A stretch of 64,000 nucleotides of DNA. Origin: Gnetum montanum. Taxonomy: Eukaryota > Streptophyta > Gnetopsida > Gnetales > Gnetaceae. Below the pieces are notes generated by a model that was not told the origin of the DNA, searched no databases, and saw only the letters and a program-made list of their open reading frames with translations. Each line of letters opens with the position of its first letter. The stretch's first letter is position 1. Below, piece after piece: positions 1 to 12,465 of the stretch. The position numbers and the translations under genes are program-made. Location of the stretch: NCBI GenBank assembly GCA_015680685.1, contig MNCI01004661.1, forward strand, positions 197,729 through 261,728, written 5' to 3'.

Positions 1-570
1 GGGTCCAGACCCAAATTTTTTCAATTTTCTCCTAACCCCTACACCTTTGGTAGTCACCACTATGATGTCTCCAAATCTGCAATCAACCATACCACAACCT
101 AGTCAACAGACCTTTCACCAAAGCAAGGTATCAACTGCATTGAAATTCATTTACCCTTGCTAATATAAGATTATGTTGTGTGTGCAGATGGCGATCATAC
201 AACAATAGATTGGATCTGCAAGGAACACTTGGAATGGAGTGGTGCTGAAGCAGCTATGTAAGGATTAAGATTGATGGCGCGCTTATGGATGGACAACGAA
301 AGGCACAATCTTGGCATTGGCAACAACAAAACTTCTCTCTCTCTCTCTCTCTCTTAGCTGCCAAATGAGGCCTGATGTCAAATGTATAAGGTGTTCACTC
401 TTGTTGTTATGAATACTAGTTTTTTCTTGTCTTGTAATGATGATCCGTTCACATGTCATCCCATTAGTTCCATTTCAGTCAATAATCCCATACTTTCAAT
501 ATTCTGTAAGGAACTCGAGGATGAGTTTTTATTCAGTCATGGGGGTATGATGGGATGCAAAATCGCATGG

Positions 571-655
571 GTCGCAATATCGCATATGTGATATCACGTC
601 TTCCCCTGCGATATTGCGTATGCGATATCGCAGTGCGCCATCAAATCTATAAATA
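571..655 (+). promoter_or_regulatory. U3 palindromes and TATA box of the TE-1 LTR
   Basis: GCAATATCGCATATG and GCGATATTGCGTATGCGATATCG-like palindromic words precede TATAAATA (648-655). The same arrangement is seen in the LTRs of TE-3 and TE-4. The TATA box is the likely Pol II promoter of the element; the role of the palindromes is inferred. Confidence 0.6.
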
Positions 656-824
656 AGAGGTAGCTCTCCCTTGTTTCTCATTCTAGGCCTAGACCGTAGC
701 AAAAATCTGGTAGTTTGATGCCTCCAAAGATAGAATATTTTCCATGTGCCCGCAGTAGGAGCTCTAAAGTGAACGGATCTTTATTCGAGCAAATATTGTA
801 CTTGAACACATGTTTGTGTACAGC

Positions 825-830
825 AATAAA
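825..830 (+). terminator. Polyadenylation signal in the TE-1 LTR
   Basis: AATAAA lies about 175 bp after the TATA box, at the position shared by all LTRs of the family, so it probably marks the R region and ends element transcripts. Confidence 0.55.
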
Positions 831-1366
831 GACGAACTTCTTGGATAAACCTTGCAGTGCATGGAATAGGCTAAATAGGACTTTATTTACTATTTACCAT
901 TTAATTGATTTATTAATTATTAAATCTTTCTCAACCCTTCTCTCCTAGTTAAGTACCTCAGTATGACCGCTTCAAGCATGTGCGTTACGCTTGGTGATCC
1001 CAACAACGATTAGCGTTTGGTAACTAAGGTTGCATCGGTTGAGGGTATGAACAGTAAGAGGGAACGGATGCTGATGCTAGGTTAATTAAGACTTAGTTAG
1101 TTAGTTAAAGTTAGCTAATTAGTCTCTTCAACCCTTCACCTTATTAGCATAGGAGATAAAACAGAAAAAACTATAAAAATCATATACCTCAAACTTACTT
1201 AACCATACAATCATGACAACTACAAGTAAGTCTGAGAAGACAATGAATAATTAACCTTAAGTGTTCCATAAGGCGTGTAGGCACTTAGTCTGCGAAGTTT
1301 GACCAGATCGTGCGTGTTACACTCGTATTCGTATGGTTGAGTGTAGGGGTAGCTCGCCACTCATCA

Positions 1367-2203
1367 CTCTTGAAGCAACAAGAATGCCTTCACAAAGAGT
1401 GACCACCATTCCAAAGAGAACGAGATGGAGAAGCAGGAAGTGAGAAAGGGCCTTAGTTAGAGGCAACCTTTAGGCATGGGTAACATGTCTTTCTAGTGCC
1501 ATAACTAGTGCTTGTAGCCTAGATTGCTTTATTATGTTTAAAGGGTGTGCTTTGAATTTCCACTTTTTTTTTGTGTTTTGCGTGAGAACCACATCATGCT
1601 TATTTTTATTCACTCAACTTCTTGATATTTTTTCAATGGTAGAATGGCAGAAAACCTAAGAAAAATCATCCAAGCACCCAAGAGAATGGCCAGCACACGT
1701 GCATCCAATTCCCTTGAAGTCACACCTTTTTCATCCATTGAGTCCTTTCTTAGTTTGAAAAATACCAAGCCACCAATTTATTAAGAAGTTGATTAGAAAA
1801 AATGGACAGTAGAGTTCCAAAACCAAGGGAGACCATAGAGTGAAATGAGTGAGTAGGTGACGTGGACTCATTGCCTGTTTTATCAAAAGAACCATATTAT
1901 AATATTAGCATCATAATTTAGAGGTAAAAACCAAACATTAGCAATCAATATTATATAATTCAATCCACCATCATGAGCACTTATTGTATGATGAATGAAA
2001 GTAAATCAACCTATTAAAGAAATAGTAAAAATGATAATGGTGGTGTAAAACAAAAATAAGAAAGATTGAAGAAATATGTAAAACAAAAATGTATAAAAAA
2101 ATAAAAAAGTACAAAAAGAACTAAGGGCTTAGAATGGTTGGCATAGGTGGCCAGCTCCCCCACGACTGAGTTGGAAGGAGGAGATCTAAAATAGCGAGCA
2201 AGG
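1367..2203 (-). other. 3' untranslated part of TE-2
   Basis: No convincing reading frame. The stretch is the reverse complement of TE-3 12900-13760 in content and order (T-rich tract, conserved words such as the one near 1660-1700, pyrimidine/purine runs). The element breaks off at 1366/1367 where TE-1 inserted. Confidence 0.7.
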
Positions 2204-3388
2204 TTATCCACCAATAGAGGTAGTATGAGTACTAGCTTTCCTAAGCTCATGGAAAGGTTTGGTTTGTTGGACATTGACCAATAGTTTTTTATTCGGGCTC
2301 TCAGGTTTGTATATCATCATGGCCCCTAAAGGAAAAGTTGCATGAATGACATAAGATCCTTTCCACAACATTTGAAATTTGGTACGTTGTGGCACATGTG
2401 TGGGATTCTAGTAGAGAACCTTATCTCTTGGTTGATATTTAACTTTCCTAATCCTTAGGTCATGACATTGTTTATTGAAGGCCTTGTGCAATTCATTAGA
2501 TGATAGGGCGGTCAATCGGTTCTCATCTAGTAGGTTAAGGATCATCAACCGTTGTTTTTGTGCTAGATCAAGGTCAAGGTTGAGGTCACATGCTGTGGAT
2601 AGTGTATGAAGCTCAATTGGAATGGAAAGCATTGGTAATTTACCGTACACTAACTCATAGGGAGAGTAGCCTAAAGGGAGTTTCTATGTGGAGCGGTATG
2701 CCCAAAAAGCATCATTTAGTTTAGTGCTCTAATCTCACCTAAACTCTCTAATGCTTCTTGTCAATATCTTCATAATCTCCCTGTTGGTGACTTCAGCTTG
2801 ATTGTTTGCTTGGGGGTGGTATGGTGTTGTTAGTTTGTGTTCAACCCTTAAGCATTGCATTAATTTTCGAAAAGTTGCACCTATGAAGTGTGTATCATTA
2901 TCTGAAATAAGTGCATGCAACACACCAAACCTGTTTATGATTTGTTGTTGAAAAAATCGTGCAGCTGTAGATGACATACAATCCTTAATAGCAGCTGCTT
3001 CCACATATTTTGTAAGGTAATCAACGGCAACAATAATATAAGCTTTTCCATTGGACATTAGTGTAATTGGCCTTATAAAATCAATTCCCCAAATGTCAAA
3101 GGGTTCTAAAGGTTGGATCCATTGTTGTGGACCCTCCATTCTAGCAGTCATCCCCCCATCATGTTGACAACACTCACAAGATTAGACAAAATGATGGGCA
3201 TCCCGAAATAATGTAGGCCAATAATATCCTACAAGCAGGATCCGAATGGTTGTTCGTCTCTCGGTGTAATGAACCCCACAAGGACCCTCATGAGCATCTT
3301 GGAGAACTCGTAGTTGATCTACATCAGGAACACACCATCGAACCAAACCATTGGGACATACTTTATAAAGTTGCCCATTGATTTCCAT
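2204..3388 (-). pseudogene. TE-2 integrase (broken)
   Basis: The N-terminal zinc-binding part (3388-3152) shows a HEGPCGVH segment and a later CECC pair. The catalytic core (3151-2735) keeps the DDE triad in GIDFI, SDNDTHF and QAEVTNREI contexts. A C-terminal part follows to about 2204, ending in the VQQTKPFHE motif also found after the deletion in TE-3. The domain inserts the cDNA copy into host DNA. In-frame stops separate the three parts, so no full protein can be made. It follows RNase H directly, as expected for Ty3/gypsy pol. Confidence 0.85.
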
Positions 3389-4013
3389 AAAATACTTGGC
3401 TCAGTGAAGAAACTGTTATTTCTTTTTAGTGTCAAAACCTTGTGGTGTTTGTTATGTAAGGAGATAGGTGAGAATGCTACTATAGCAATTTGTCTCCATG
3501 GTTAATTGATCATTTACTACATCTGCAAAGAGGAGTTCATTTGGGAAATAATCAGAAATTGGATACTCATCCTCTTTGTTGTTCCATTGCAACCGAGATA
3601 AATGATTAGCAACTACGTTCTCGATGGCTTTACGATTGATCATCGTAAGATCGAACTCTTGTAAGATTACAAACCATCGTATGATGTAAGGGCTCACCAT
3701 TGGTTTATTCATTAGGAACCTTTATTGCACTATGATCCATATGTACAAATACCTTATAGCCCAAGACATAGTACCTAAATTTTTCTAGTGTAAACACTAC
3801 AGTCATTAATTCTTTCTCTGTTGTAGTGTGGTTAAGTTGTGCACCAACGATACTTCTACTTGCATAGTGAATGTAATAAGGATGTTTTTGGTCATCTAAC
3901 TATGTAAGTACAGCTCCTAAGGCAAAGTTGGATGCGTCAGTCATTATGTGGAATGGCCTGGACCAATTAGGAGCTTGTAGAATAGGTATTTCAACTAGCT
4001 ATTGTTTTACAGT
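3389..4013 (-). pseudogene. TE-2 RNase H (broken)
   Basis: The minus-strand frames show the family blocks in order: MTDASNFALGAVL, YASRSIVGAQLNHTTTEKEL, FRYYVLGYKVFVHMDHSA, and near the end EFDLTMINRKAIENVVANHL. The acidic residues expected for metal binding are present in the first three blocks. The domain removes RNA from the RNA-DNA hybrid during reverse transcription. Stops near 3713-3720 and other changes interrupt the frame. A single RNase H is present, unlike TE-6 which has two. Confidence 0.75.
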
Positions 4014-5240
4014 TTAGAAAGCTAGGTCACATTCCTTGGTCCATTTGAAAGGCATGTCCTTTTTCGTTAATTCAACCAATGGTTTTGCAACCTTTGAAAA
4101 GTTCTCAATAAACCTTCTATAGTAGCTAGTGTGTCCAAGGAATGATTGGATATCTTTTACAGTTTCTGGTTGATGGGTAATTCCTTGGATAACTTTGATC
4201 TTTACGGGGTCTACCTCTATCCCTATTTGTGAGATCTTATGCCCTAATACTATACCTTCTTGGACCATTAAATGGCTTTTCTGCCAATTGAGCCTTAAAT
4301 TGGTTTCTACACATCATTTTAATACTTTCTCTAACCAGTCCAAGGCTTGATCAAAGTTTGCTCCGTAGGTGGAGAAGTCCATGAAGACCTCCATACCATT
4401 TCCTATCTATTGCTAGAATATGCTTAGAACTAATCATTGAAATGTTGCAGGGGCATTGCACAAGCCAAACGACATCTGTTTGTATGCAACTATTACCCAA
4501 GGACTGGTGAACATTGTCTTGGCTTGGTCTTCTAGGGCTATTTGTATTTGGTTGTACCCACTGTACCCATCCAGAAAATTATAGTATCGATGCCTTGCAA
4601 TGGTGTCTAAGACTTGGTCAACGAATGGCAATGAAAAGTGGTCCTTGAATGTTTCCATGTTTAATAGCCTGAAATCTATGCACACCCTCCATTTGCCTCC
4701 CTTTTTAGGCACAATAACTAAGGGACTAACCCATTCACTATCAGCAATGGGGTAGATGAACCCAACTTTTAGAAGCTGTTCAATTTCTTCCTTAACTACT
4801 TGCTTCAGCTTTGGGTCCAAACACCTCTACGATTGTCTTTGAGGCTTCATGGAGGGGTTAGTGTAAATTCTATGTTGGCATATCCTAGGATCTATTCCAT
4901 TTAATTTGGGATATGACCAAGTGAAGGCTTTTGACCATTTTTTTATTACCTTCAGCAGTGCCTCTTTCTATTGCAAAGCAAGCTTTGCATTAATAATTAT
5001 CGATTTCTCATTTTTAAGGAACATGTATTCCATATCGGTGGGCAATGGTTTCAGCTTAAGGGGCTCCTACTTAAACTTCTCAAGGATTTCCAACTTCCCC
5101 CAGTTGATATTTTTGAGGTTAAGACTTGGAAGTTGGCGATGGACTTCTCTAATGCATCTATGCTATCAATGTAAGTGCAAGTCAAACCCTTAATTGGTTC
5201 CATGCATATAGTTGAATTGCTCTCTTGATCAGTCGTCAAC
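4014..5240 (-). pseudogene. TE-2 reverse transcriptase and upstream linker (broken)
   Basis: The linker (5240-4821) leads into an RT frame (4820-4434) with SPLVIVPKKGGKWRVCIDF, KDHFSLPFVDQVLD, FLDGYSGYNQI and FGLCNAPATFQ, then the thumb and connection (4268-4014) with GHKIS and SFLGHTSYYRRFI. The catalytic block near 4373-4388 reads VFMDFSTYG where family members have two adjacent aspartates, so one aspartate has been lost by what looks like a 3-base deletion. Stops lie on both sides of it. The protein would copy element RNA into DNA; this copy cannot. Confidence 0.85.
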
Positions 5241-5350
5241 CACTAGGTGCCTTCTTGTCTTGTGGCTACTACATACAGGCATCTTTGTATATCAATCACT
5301 TGTGCACACTGATTGCATGCAGACAATGTTAATTATTGCACGAACCATGA

Positions 5351-5848
5351 CTTCTACACATAATTACACCCTGTGTCACTGTATGTGATGCATGGAACTT
5401 TCTTCTTCTTGATCTTTTCAAATGTATTTTCCTTTGATATTTCTAAAGAAAGATCATGGATTCCTAGGCACACATCAACTATGCTTAGCCATGCTCTTCC
5501 CATTATGATTGGGAAGTCCCCCTTACTGTTGTTCACTTGAATCATTAGGAAGTTAGTTGGATATGACCACCTACAAATAGTGGTGACAATGTCCTCCACT
5601 AGCCCTAATGGGATAGTGATGGACTAGTTGGCCAACTATAAATGAATGTTACTCTTTTTTAGTAGAGGTAGGTTCCAGGCCTTGTACATTTCTTGAGAGA
5701 TTAGGTTGACGCCGGAACCTGAATCCAAAAGAGCCTTGTACGGTTCATTTCCAATGATTTGTAGATATATCAAAGGACTCCCGGGATTAGAGAATTTTCT
5801 AAGAAGATGGCTAGCTTTTATCCAATTGATGACAACATGAGTTAACAT
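5351..5848 (-). pseudogene. TE-2 aspartic protease (broken)
   Basis: The frame holds LLDSGSGVNLISQEMYKAWNL, with an intact DSG active site, and ends with a flap-like and FPIIMGRAWLS segment typical of retrotransposon proteases. It corresponds closely to TE-3 11970-12465 and TE-4 20220-20700. One in-frame stop splits it (5848-5636 and 5599-5354). The enzyme would cut the Gag-Pol polyprotein. The 110 bases after its stop are a decayed linker to RT. Confidence 0.8.
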
Positions 5849-8382
5849 GACCGTATGCGTTGAGCATGATATTTAGGTTGAAGGGAGCTCCGAAGCTTCA
5901 AGTGATAGTTAGTTAGTTGAAGAATCAACCACTTATGGTTGCAAGGGCTTAGTTGGACTGTTGGTTCTAAAGAAAGGTCTTTTCTTCGTGTGGTTGTCAG
6001 AACCAATAGTAGGTTAAGGGTTAACAACCCTTGTGGAATTATGTTATTGTGGCTGGGTAGGGATTTCACCCTGCATAGCTGATGCAGGTGGCAATGGAGT
6101 TAAGGGTGGAAGAGGTTTAGCCAGTTGAGAAAGATGGTATGTTCATGGAACATTGCCCCTAGGAGAAGGAGTCCTATAATACTCATAGGCTTGGTAGTGA
6201 GGTTGAGGAGTGACGTGACTAGTAGAGTCACGTGGATAGACTGGCTGATGCATGTAATATCCATATGGGTTAGGTTGCCGGTAAGGATACTGTTGCCTTG
6301 GTGGTGGCATTCCCCATGATTGTGGGTACTGCCATTATTGATACTGCTCGATCGATTGTGGTGGAGTTCTACTTGGATAATACGTTAAGGGTTGGTGGAA
6401 CTATCTTGAGTTACCTTGAGGATAAGGTAACCTTCGGGGTGTTTGCTTTTTGTTTAATCGTGGATTGAGTGCATACACCCCAAACTCTTGCAGATGTGAA
6501 ATTATAGGGCAACATCCCTTAGGATGGTCATATTGGCATATCTTGCATCCACTATCATTATCTATATCCAAATCCATAACTTCTTTGATGATGGTAACTT
6601 TACCCTTACCCTTGTTATGTGCATGTTTAGTTTCTCTCTTTTTTCTTTTTTTGTAGTCACTACCTTGCTCTGTAGACTCCTCTACTATTTTAAGAATAGT
6701 TTGAAACCTATCATCTAGGGAATCCCACATTTGGTCTACCTTTGCCAATACTTCCAATGCTAATTTTTGGATAGGTAAGGTTTTCTTATTCACCATCTCT
6801 TTGAGTGGTGACTCTTCTTCATCCTCACAAAATCTTACTCCCTTCTTTCAAAGGGAAGGATCTCTGTTATATTCCTCCGCACTCTCTCTTTTCCTTAGCT
6901 CACCTTCTTCTTTAGCAACTTGCTCTAATAATCTTTGAACTTGTGGGTCCTAATCTCAAATAGCCTTCCTTGGGCATACGTCCCAAGGGTTCTTCTTGTT
7001 TCATGCCTAAGCTCATCTACAAGATGATGTAGTTAATCCCTCTACGAATAACCATGGTTGGGACAATGATGTAATAGTGCATAATATCGACCCATGGCAG
7101 CATCCAAGGGTTAATGTCTTCCTTGTTTCTAGCCTTGGATTTTTTTTTGTAGGTTGGGTACTTGGGAGTACATTTGGTTCTTATCGTTGAACAATTCTAA
7201 CATGGTACTCCACCTACAAATGGATTTCGGTTCTAGGGACCGGTACCAACTCTCCGCTTCTTTGACTAGTGTCCATGGGAACAACTTAAGTTTTTGCCAT
7301 TCGCTTTTTCTGTTTTGTAAGGCACATGCATCATGAAATGCTTTTACATGATTTTAAGGATTAGCATTGTATCCCCCTTCAAATCGTGGGATGTTGTTTA
7401 TGTCTAATCTCTTGATCCTACTATCCTTTTGGTGCCTTGTTGGGATCCTAATGGCCTTAGTTATGTCTAGCATACTTCGAGTAGCGAGTAGGGGTTCATC
7501 ATGATCGTCCCGTCTGTGGCATCTATGATGCCTATGTTGTTCCATACTCTCCCTTCTTTCATGGTGTGTTTCTCTAGAGTGCCCTCGTCCCCTTTCTCAA
7601 ATGTTTCGTCTATGACTCTCATTTTGCTCACCCTTATCCTCATGGTCTTTTTCCTTATGACTACATCCCGATCTTGAAGGAGAGGGTGAAGGAGATGATG
7701 AAGGTCAAGAAGCAGGAGAACCATCACCATGATGATCCCTACTTCCTTCTCTTCGGTGGTTGCAACCTAGATCGTGGTTACAATCAGAATGTCCATCTTT
7801 GTCATGTGCTCGTGTTTCTTTTTCAGACCCTTTGTGTTTGTCGGTACCAGAATCCGAGTTATGAATAGTTGAGTAAAGATTATGATACACAACCCCTTGA
7901 TCTAAGTTAATGGGAGGAACATCATTGTGTGGACGGCTGCTTGAGGTAGGTTCACCACCCTCATTTTCACTTAGGACATGTGGAACAACTTGCGACAACT
8001 TTTCCTTCATGGATTCATGATATCTCTCCTATTGCAAATCCCTTTGAAGTTGTAGCTCTATGGGTTGGTACTCTCTCAAGTTATGATCATGCACAATGTA
8101 CTCTACCTGTAAGTGCTGCATGCCAATTCGTGTGAGATCACAAAGAAGCATGCCCAGGACAGAGCGATTAGGAGGTAACACTATGTTACTTTCTAAGTGT
8201 TGCCAATACAGTTGTTCATCTTGGTGGAGGATAAAGGTAAAGTTCGATACATATTCATCAGGATGAACATATACCACATTAAACTATTAAGGGACTGGTG
8301 GATTATGATGTGTACTACACCTCCAATTGTTACCTGTATCAGACCTAGGTGGTGAAACACTTTCGTACGAAGAAGGAGACAT
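5849..8382 (-). pseudogene. TE-2 gag (broken)
   Basis: A start codon at 8382-8380 begins a frame resembling TE-3 and TE-4 gag: an N-terminal segment with HPDEYVSNFTFILHQDEQL, a Ser/His/Arg/Asp-rich linker, the capsid-like core (IKRLDINNIPRFEGGYNANP), a charged linker, then a knuckle CKICQYDHPKGCC, and a Pro/Tyr/Gln-rich tail. Gag forms the particle that packages element RNA. The frame is broken by many stops and several frameshifts, more than in TE-3 or TE-4, which fits TE-2 being the older host element. Confidence 0.75.
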
Positions 8383-8484
8383 GATTGTCTATTCAGTGTG
8401 CAATGTATTATGTATTATTATTTTTCTTTAACCAACCCTAAGGGTTCGTTCCAACAATGTGAAACATTTCCTATGTTTTAGTTA

Positions 8485-8489
8485 GTGCA
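8485..8489. repeat. Left target-site duplication of TE-3 (GTGCA)
   Basis: GTGCA precedes the TE-3 5' LTR and ACGCA (15629-15633) follows its 3' LTR. They differ by two transitions. Removing TE-3 and one copy restores a leader sequence like the one seen in TE-3 itself after its primer site, on the minus strand. Confidence 0.65.
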
Positions 8490-8496
8490 TGATGAG

Positions 8497-8565
8497 CTGC
8501 GATATTGTGTACGTGATATCGCATCCACCACGCGATATCGTGTCCTACCTCATCTTCTATAAATA
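8497..8565 (+). promoter_or_regulatory. U3 palindromes and TATA box, TE-3 5' LTR
   Basis: GCGATATTGTGTACGTGATATCGC (two half-palindromes) and CGCGATATCG precede TATAAATA at 8558-8565. Confidence 0.6.
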
Positions 8566-8733
8566 AGAGGCAGCGCCCTTAGTTCCAGATAGTAAGACTT
8601 AGACCCTTAGCCAAACTCTTGCAGTTTTATTAGTCCAGAGTTAGAATAATTTCTATGTGCTCGTAGTAGGAGTCATAGAGTGAATGGATTTTTATTTGAG
8701 CAATTTGTACCTGAGCACACATTTGTGTATGGT

Positions 8734-8739
8734 AATAAA
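8734..8739 (+). terminator. Polyadenylation signal, TE-3 5' LTR
   Basis: AATAAA about 170 bp after the TATA box, conserved in place across the family. Confidence 0.5.
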
Positions 8740-9289
8740 GATGAATTTTATGATAAACCTTGCAGCATATAGATTAAGCTAATTAGTAATTAATTATTGT
8801 TGAATGTTTAATGCTTTCCTAGTTAATTAATCTCTCTCTCAACCTTCAATCCCCTTAGTTAAATACACTCAGTACGACTGCTTTGAGCATGCGTGTAGTG
8901 CTTGGTAACCCAGTAACGATTAGCGTTTGGTAATCCCAGCAACGTTGCACTAGTTCAGGATGTGTATCACAAGTGGGAATGGATACTGGTGTTAGGAATA
9001 TTTAGAACTTAGTTAATGAATAGTTAGTGTAAGTTGGTCACTTAATTCTCTCTCCTTTCCTTTATTAGTAGAAGACATAAAAAGACAAAAAGCTATAAAA
9101 ATCATATATCTCAAGCTTACTTAACCATACAACTGTGAAAATACAAGCAAGTTTGGGAAGATAACGATTGATTAACCCTGAGTGTTCCATTAAGGCACCT
9201 AAGCACTTAGTCCTCGGAGTTCAACCGAATCGTGCGTGAAACGCTCGTATTCGTAGGGTTGGTTGTAGGGGTACTTCGCCACTCATCCT

Positions 9290-9307
9290 TGGCACCGTTG
9301 TTGGGGA
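9290..9307 (+). other. Primer-binding site of TE-3 (tRNA-Asp type)
   Basis: TGGCACCGTTGTTGGGGA begins one base after the LTR. It differs at two or three bases from the complement of the plant tRNA-Asp(GTC) 3' end (TGGCGCCGTTGCCGGGGA, from general knowledge of that tRNA). It primes minus-strand DNA synthesis. Confidence 0.8.
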
Positions 9308-9432
9308 CTTAGTTGTTTGTGCACTACGTAGAACATAGGAACTCATTCATATCATTGGAACATTAGAACAAACGTTTAGGATTAATCAAAGAAAGATAAG
9401 ACAACGGTAAATCGAACACCGAACAAGACAAA

Positions 9433-12400
9433 ATGTCTTCTTCTTCACATAAGAGCACTTCATCGCCTAGAACTAACACAAGAGGCAGTCTGCGGCATAA
9501 TACACGTAACCAAGATCCACCAGTTCCTCAATAGTTTTGTGTGGTATATACTCATTCTGATGAGTATGTGCCCGATTTCACCTTTATTCTCCACCAAGAT
9601 GAACAACTGTGTTGGAGAGACTTGGAGGGTAACATAGTGTTGCCTCTAGACCGATCAGTCCCCAACATGCTCCTTCGTGCTCTCTCATGAATAGGCATGC
9701 CACTTTTGTACATGGAATATGTTGCATGTGATTATGACACAAGGGACTATCATCCTATAAAAGCGCAATGTCAAAGGGACTTATGATAGGAGAGATACCA
9801 TACATCCTTGAAGGGTAAATGGCCCCATAACGCTCTGCATGTCTTGAGCGAAATTGAGGATGGTGAACCTACTTCAACAGGTTCCCCACCAAACGATGTT
9901 CCTCCTCCTAACGATGGTCAGCAGGTGGTGTATCAGAACCTTCATTCCACTATTCACAACCCTAGTTCTGATACCCATGAACACGAAGTGTTTAAAGAAG
10001 GAACACAAACACACGATAAGGGCAGATTTTTTGATCGTGATCAAGATTGTGGCCGAGACCACCGAAGAGAAGGTAGAAAACACCATCATGGCGATGGTTC
10101 TCCTTCTTCTTCACCTTCATCATCACCTTCACCCTCTCCTTCAATGTCCAGACGTAATCATAGGGAAACCAATCGTGAGGATAAGGGAAAACAAAGTGAA
10201 AAACATCGACAAGATAGTCGAGAACGAGGATGAGGGCACTCTAAGGAATCAAGGCATAGAAGAAGGGAGAGTAGGGAACCGCATAGACACCATAGACACT
10301 ATGAATGAGATGATCACGAAGAACCCCTACTTGTAACTAGAAGCATGCTAGATATAACAGAGGCCGTAAGAGTTCCAACAAGGCACAAAAAGGATAGTAG
10401 GATCAAGAGGCTAGACATGAACAACATCCCATAATTTGAAGGGGGATATAACGCTAATCCTAAAAATAATTTACAAGCATTCCATGATGCATGTGCCTTG
10501 CAAAACATAGAAAACAAATGGAAAAAACTGAAGTTGTTCCCAAGGACACTAGTGAAAGAAGCTGAAAGGTAGTACCGGTCCTTAGAACCGGAATCCATTC
10601 AGAGATGGAGTACAATGTTAGAACTGTTTAATGATAAGTACCAAATGTACTCTTGAGTGTTTAACTTACGAAAGCAAATCCAAGAATGGAAGCAAGGAAA
10701 TTATGAACCCTTGGATGCTGCCATGGGCCGCTATTACACACTGTTACATTGTTGCCCTGGCCATGGTTATTTACAGCGAGATCAACTACACCATCTCGTG
10801 GATGGACTTAGGCATGAAACAAGAAGAATCCTTGGGACATATGCCTAAGGAAGGTTATCGAAGCTTAGGTCTCATCAAATTCATAGATTGCTAGAGCAAG
10901 TAGCCAAAGAAGAAGGTGAGCTACAAAAGACAGAAAGTGCTGAAGAATACAACCGAGATCCTTCCCTCCGAAAAAGGGGAGTGAGATTTTGTGAGGAGGA
11001 AGAAGAGTCACCACTCGAAGAGATGGTGAATAGGAAAAATTTACCTTTCCAAAAGTTAATAACAGACGTATTAGCAAAGGTAGACCAAATGTGGGACTCC
11101 CTGGATAGTAGGTTTAAAACTATTCTTAAAATTGTAGAGGAGTCTAGGGAGCGAGGTAGTGACCGTGACAAAAAGAAAAAGAGAGAAGTAGAGAATGCAT
11201 GTAACAAGGGTAAGGGTAAAATGACCATCACAGAAGAGGTTGTGGATTTAAACATAGATAATGATGGTGGATGCGAGATATGCCAATATGACCATCCTAA
11301 GGGATGTTGCCCAGTGATCTCACATCTACAAAAGTCTGGGGTGTATGCACTCAACTCACAACTAAACAAACGGCAAACGCCCCGACGGTTACCTTATCCC
11401 CAAGGTAACCCAAGGCAGTTCTACCAACCTTCAACATATCATCCAAGTGGAACTCCACCACAACCTGTTGAGCAACATCAATAGTGGCAATACCCACAGT
11501 CATGGGGGATGCCACCACCAAGGTAACAATACCCCTACCGGCAACTTGACCCATATGGCTACCACATGTAGCATCCAATCTCTCCACGTGACTTTGTTAG
11601 TCACGTTACACCACAACATCACTACCAAGCTCATGAGTATTATAGAACTCCTTCTCCTAGGGAAGATAACCCACAAACGTACCATCCTTTAAATCCATCC
11701 GCAACTCTCACACTAATAGCTCCGTTACCACCTGTTCCAACAATGCAAGGGAAAATCCCTACTCAACCGTAGCAATGCAATGCCACAAGGGCTATAAATA
11801 CTCAACCTGATGTTGGTTCTGACAACCGTATGAAGAAAAGACCTTTCTTCAGAACCAACAGTCCAACCAAGCCCTCACAACCACAAGCGGTTGAACCTTT
11901 GAATGCCTCCCCATCAAATAGGGCTTCAGAGCTACCTTCAAACCAAACACTGAGCTCAACGCATATGATTATGTTAACACATGCCGTTACTAACTAGATT
12001 AAGGTTGGCCACCTTCCCAAGAAATTCTCTAATCTTGGAAGCCCCCTAATCTATCTCCAAATCACTGGGAATGAGCCATGCAAAGCTCTTCTGGATTCAG
12101 GTTCTATAGTTAACTTAATATCACAACAGATGTACAAAGCTTGGAACCTACCTCCATTAAGGAAGAGCAATATTCACCTAGAGCTAGCCGACCAGTCCAT
12201 CACTGTTCCCTTAGGACTGGTGAAGGACATCATCACCACTATGTGTGGGTGGTCGTACCCAGCTGATTTCCTAGCGATGCAAGTGAATAATAGTAAAGGG
12301 GACTTCCCAATAATAATGGGAAGGGCATGGCTAAGTACTATAGATGTACACCTAGGAATCCGCGATCTTTCCCTACAAATATCTAAGGAAAATACTTTTG

Positions 12401-12465
12401 GAAAGATCAAGAAGAAGAAGGTTCCATGTATCGCATACAATGATACAGGGTGCAATTGTGTGTAG
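9433..12465 (+). pseudogene. TE-3 gag-protease, one frame with nonsense codons only
   Basis: From ATG 9433 a single frame of about 1,010 codons runs to 12465 with no frameshift. In order: N-terminal segment (VYTHSDEYVPDFTFILHQ), a Ser/Pro and Arg/His-rich linker (9808-10233), capsid-like core (about 10330-10870: RLDMNNIP, EGGYNANP, ALQNIENKWKKLKLFP, GHGYLQRDQLHHLVDG), a charged region, a knuckle CEICQYDHPKGCC at 11272-11310, a Pro/Gln/Tyr-rich tail, and an aspartic protease with LLDSGSIVNLIS and FPIIMGRAWLS. About fourteen in-frame stops are seen; nearly all fit CAA, CAG or CGA to a stop, or TGG to TAG. The protein would form particles and cleave itself. It is dead in its present form but the frame is well preserved. 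Confidence 0.85.

Larger units (their letters stand above)
1..1366 (+). mobile_element. TE-1: 3' end of a tRNA-Asp-family LTR retrotransposon
   Basis: Bases 1-547 match the untranslated tail upstream of the 3' LTRs of TE-3 (14281-14848) and TE-4 (22430-23000), including a CT-rich microsatellite near 331-355 and the GGGGGTA polypurine end. A full LTR follows. The element is oriented plus and its body lies left of the window. Bases after 1366 are the reverse complement of the TE-3 tail region near 13200-13760, so TE-1 landed inside the 3' untranslated part of the minus-strand TE-2. The right flank is CTCTT; the left target-site copy is outside the window. No protein is encoded here; small open frames in this stretch are chance. 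Confidence 0.85.
548..1366 (+). repeat. 3' LTR of TE-1 (819 bp)
   Basis: It starts TGATGGGATGC right after a GGGGGTA tract and ends CACTCATCA. The imperfect TGATGA...TCATCA ends match all LTRs of this family in the window. It holds GATATCG-type palindromes, a TATA box (648-655) and an AATAAA signal (825-830) in the usual U3-R-U5 order. Confidence 0.9.
8490..9288 (+). repeat. 5' LTR of TE-3 (about 799 bp)
   Basis: Starts TGATGAGCTGC and ends CACTCATCC, the last base being a change from the family TCATCA end. It matches 14849-15628 throughout with scattered, mostly transition, differences. Confidence 0.9.

Noticed and set aside
10881-11369. 162-codon minus-strand frame opposite TE-3 gag
   Set aside because: Antisense shadow of the conserved gag frame, including the reverse of the knuckle region; Ser-rich composition only.
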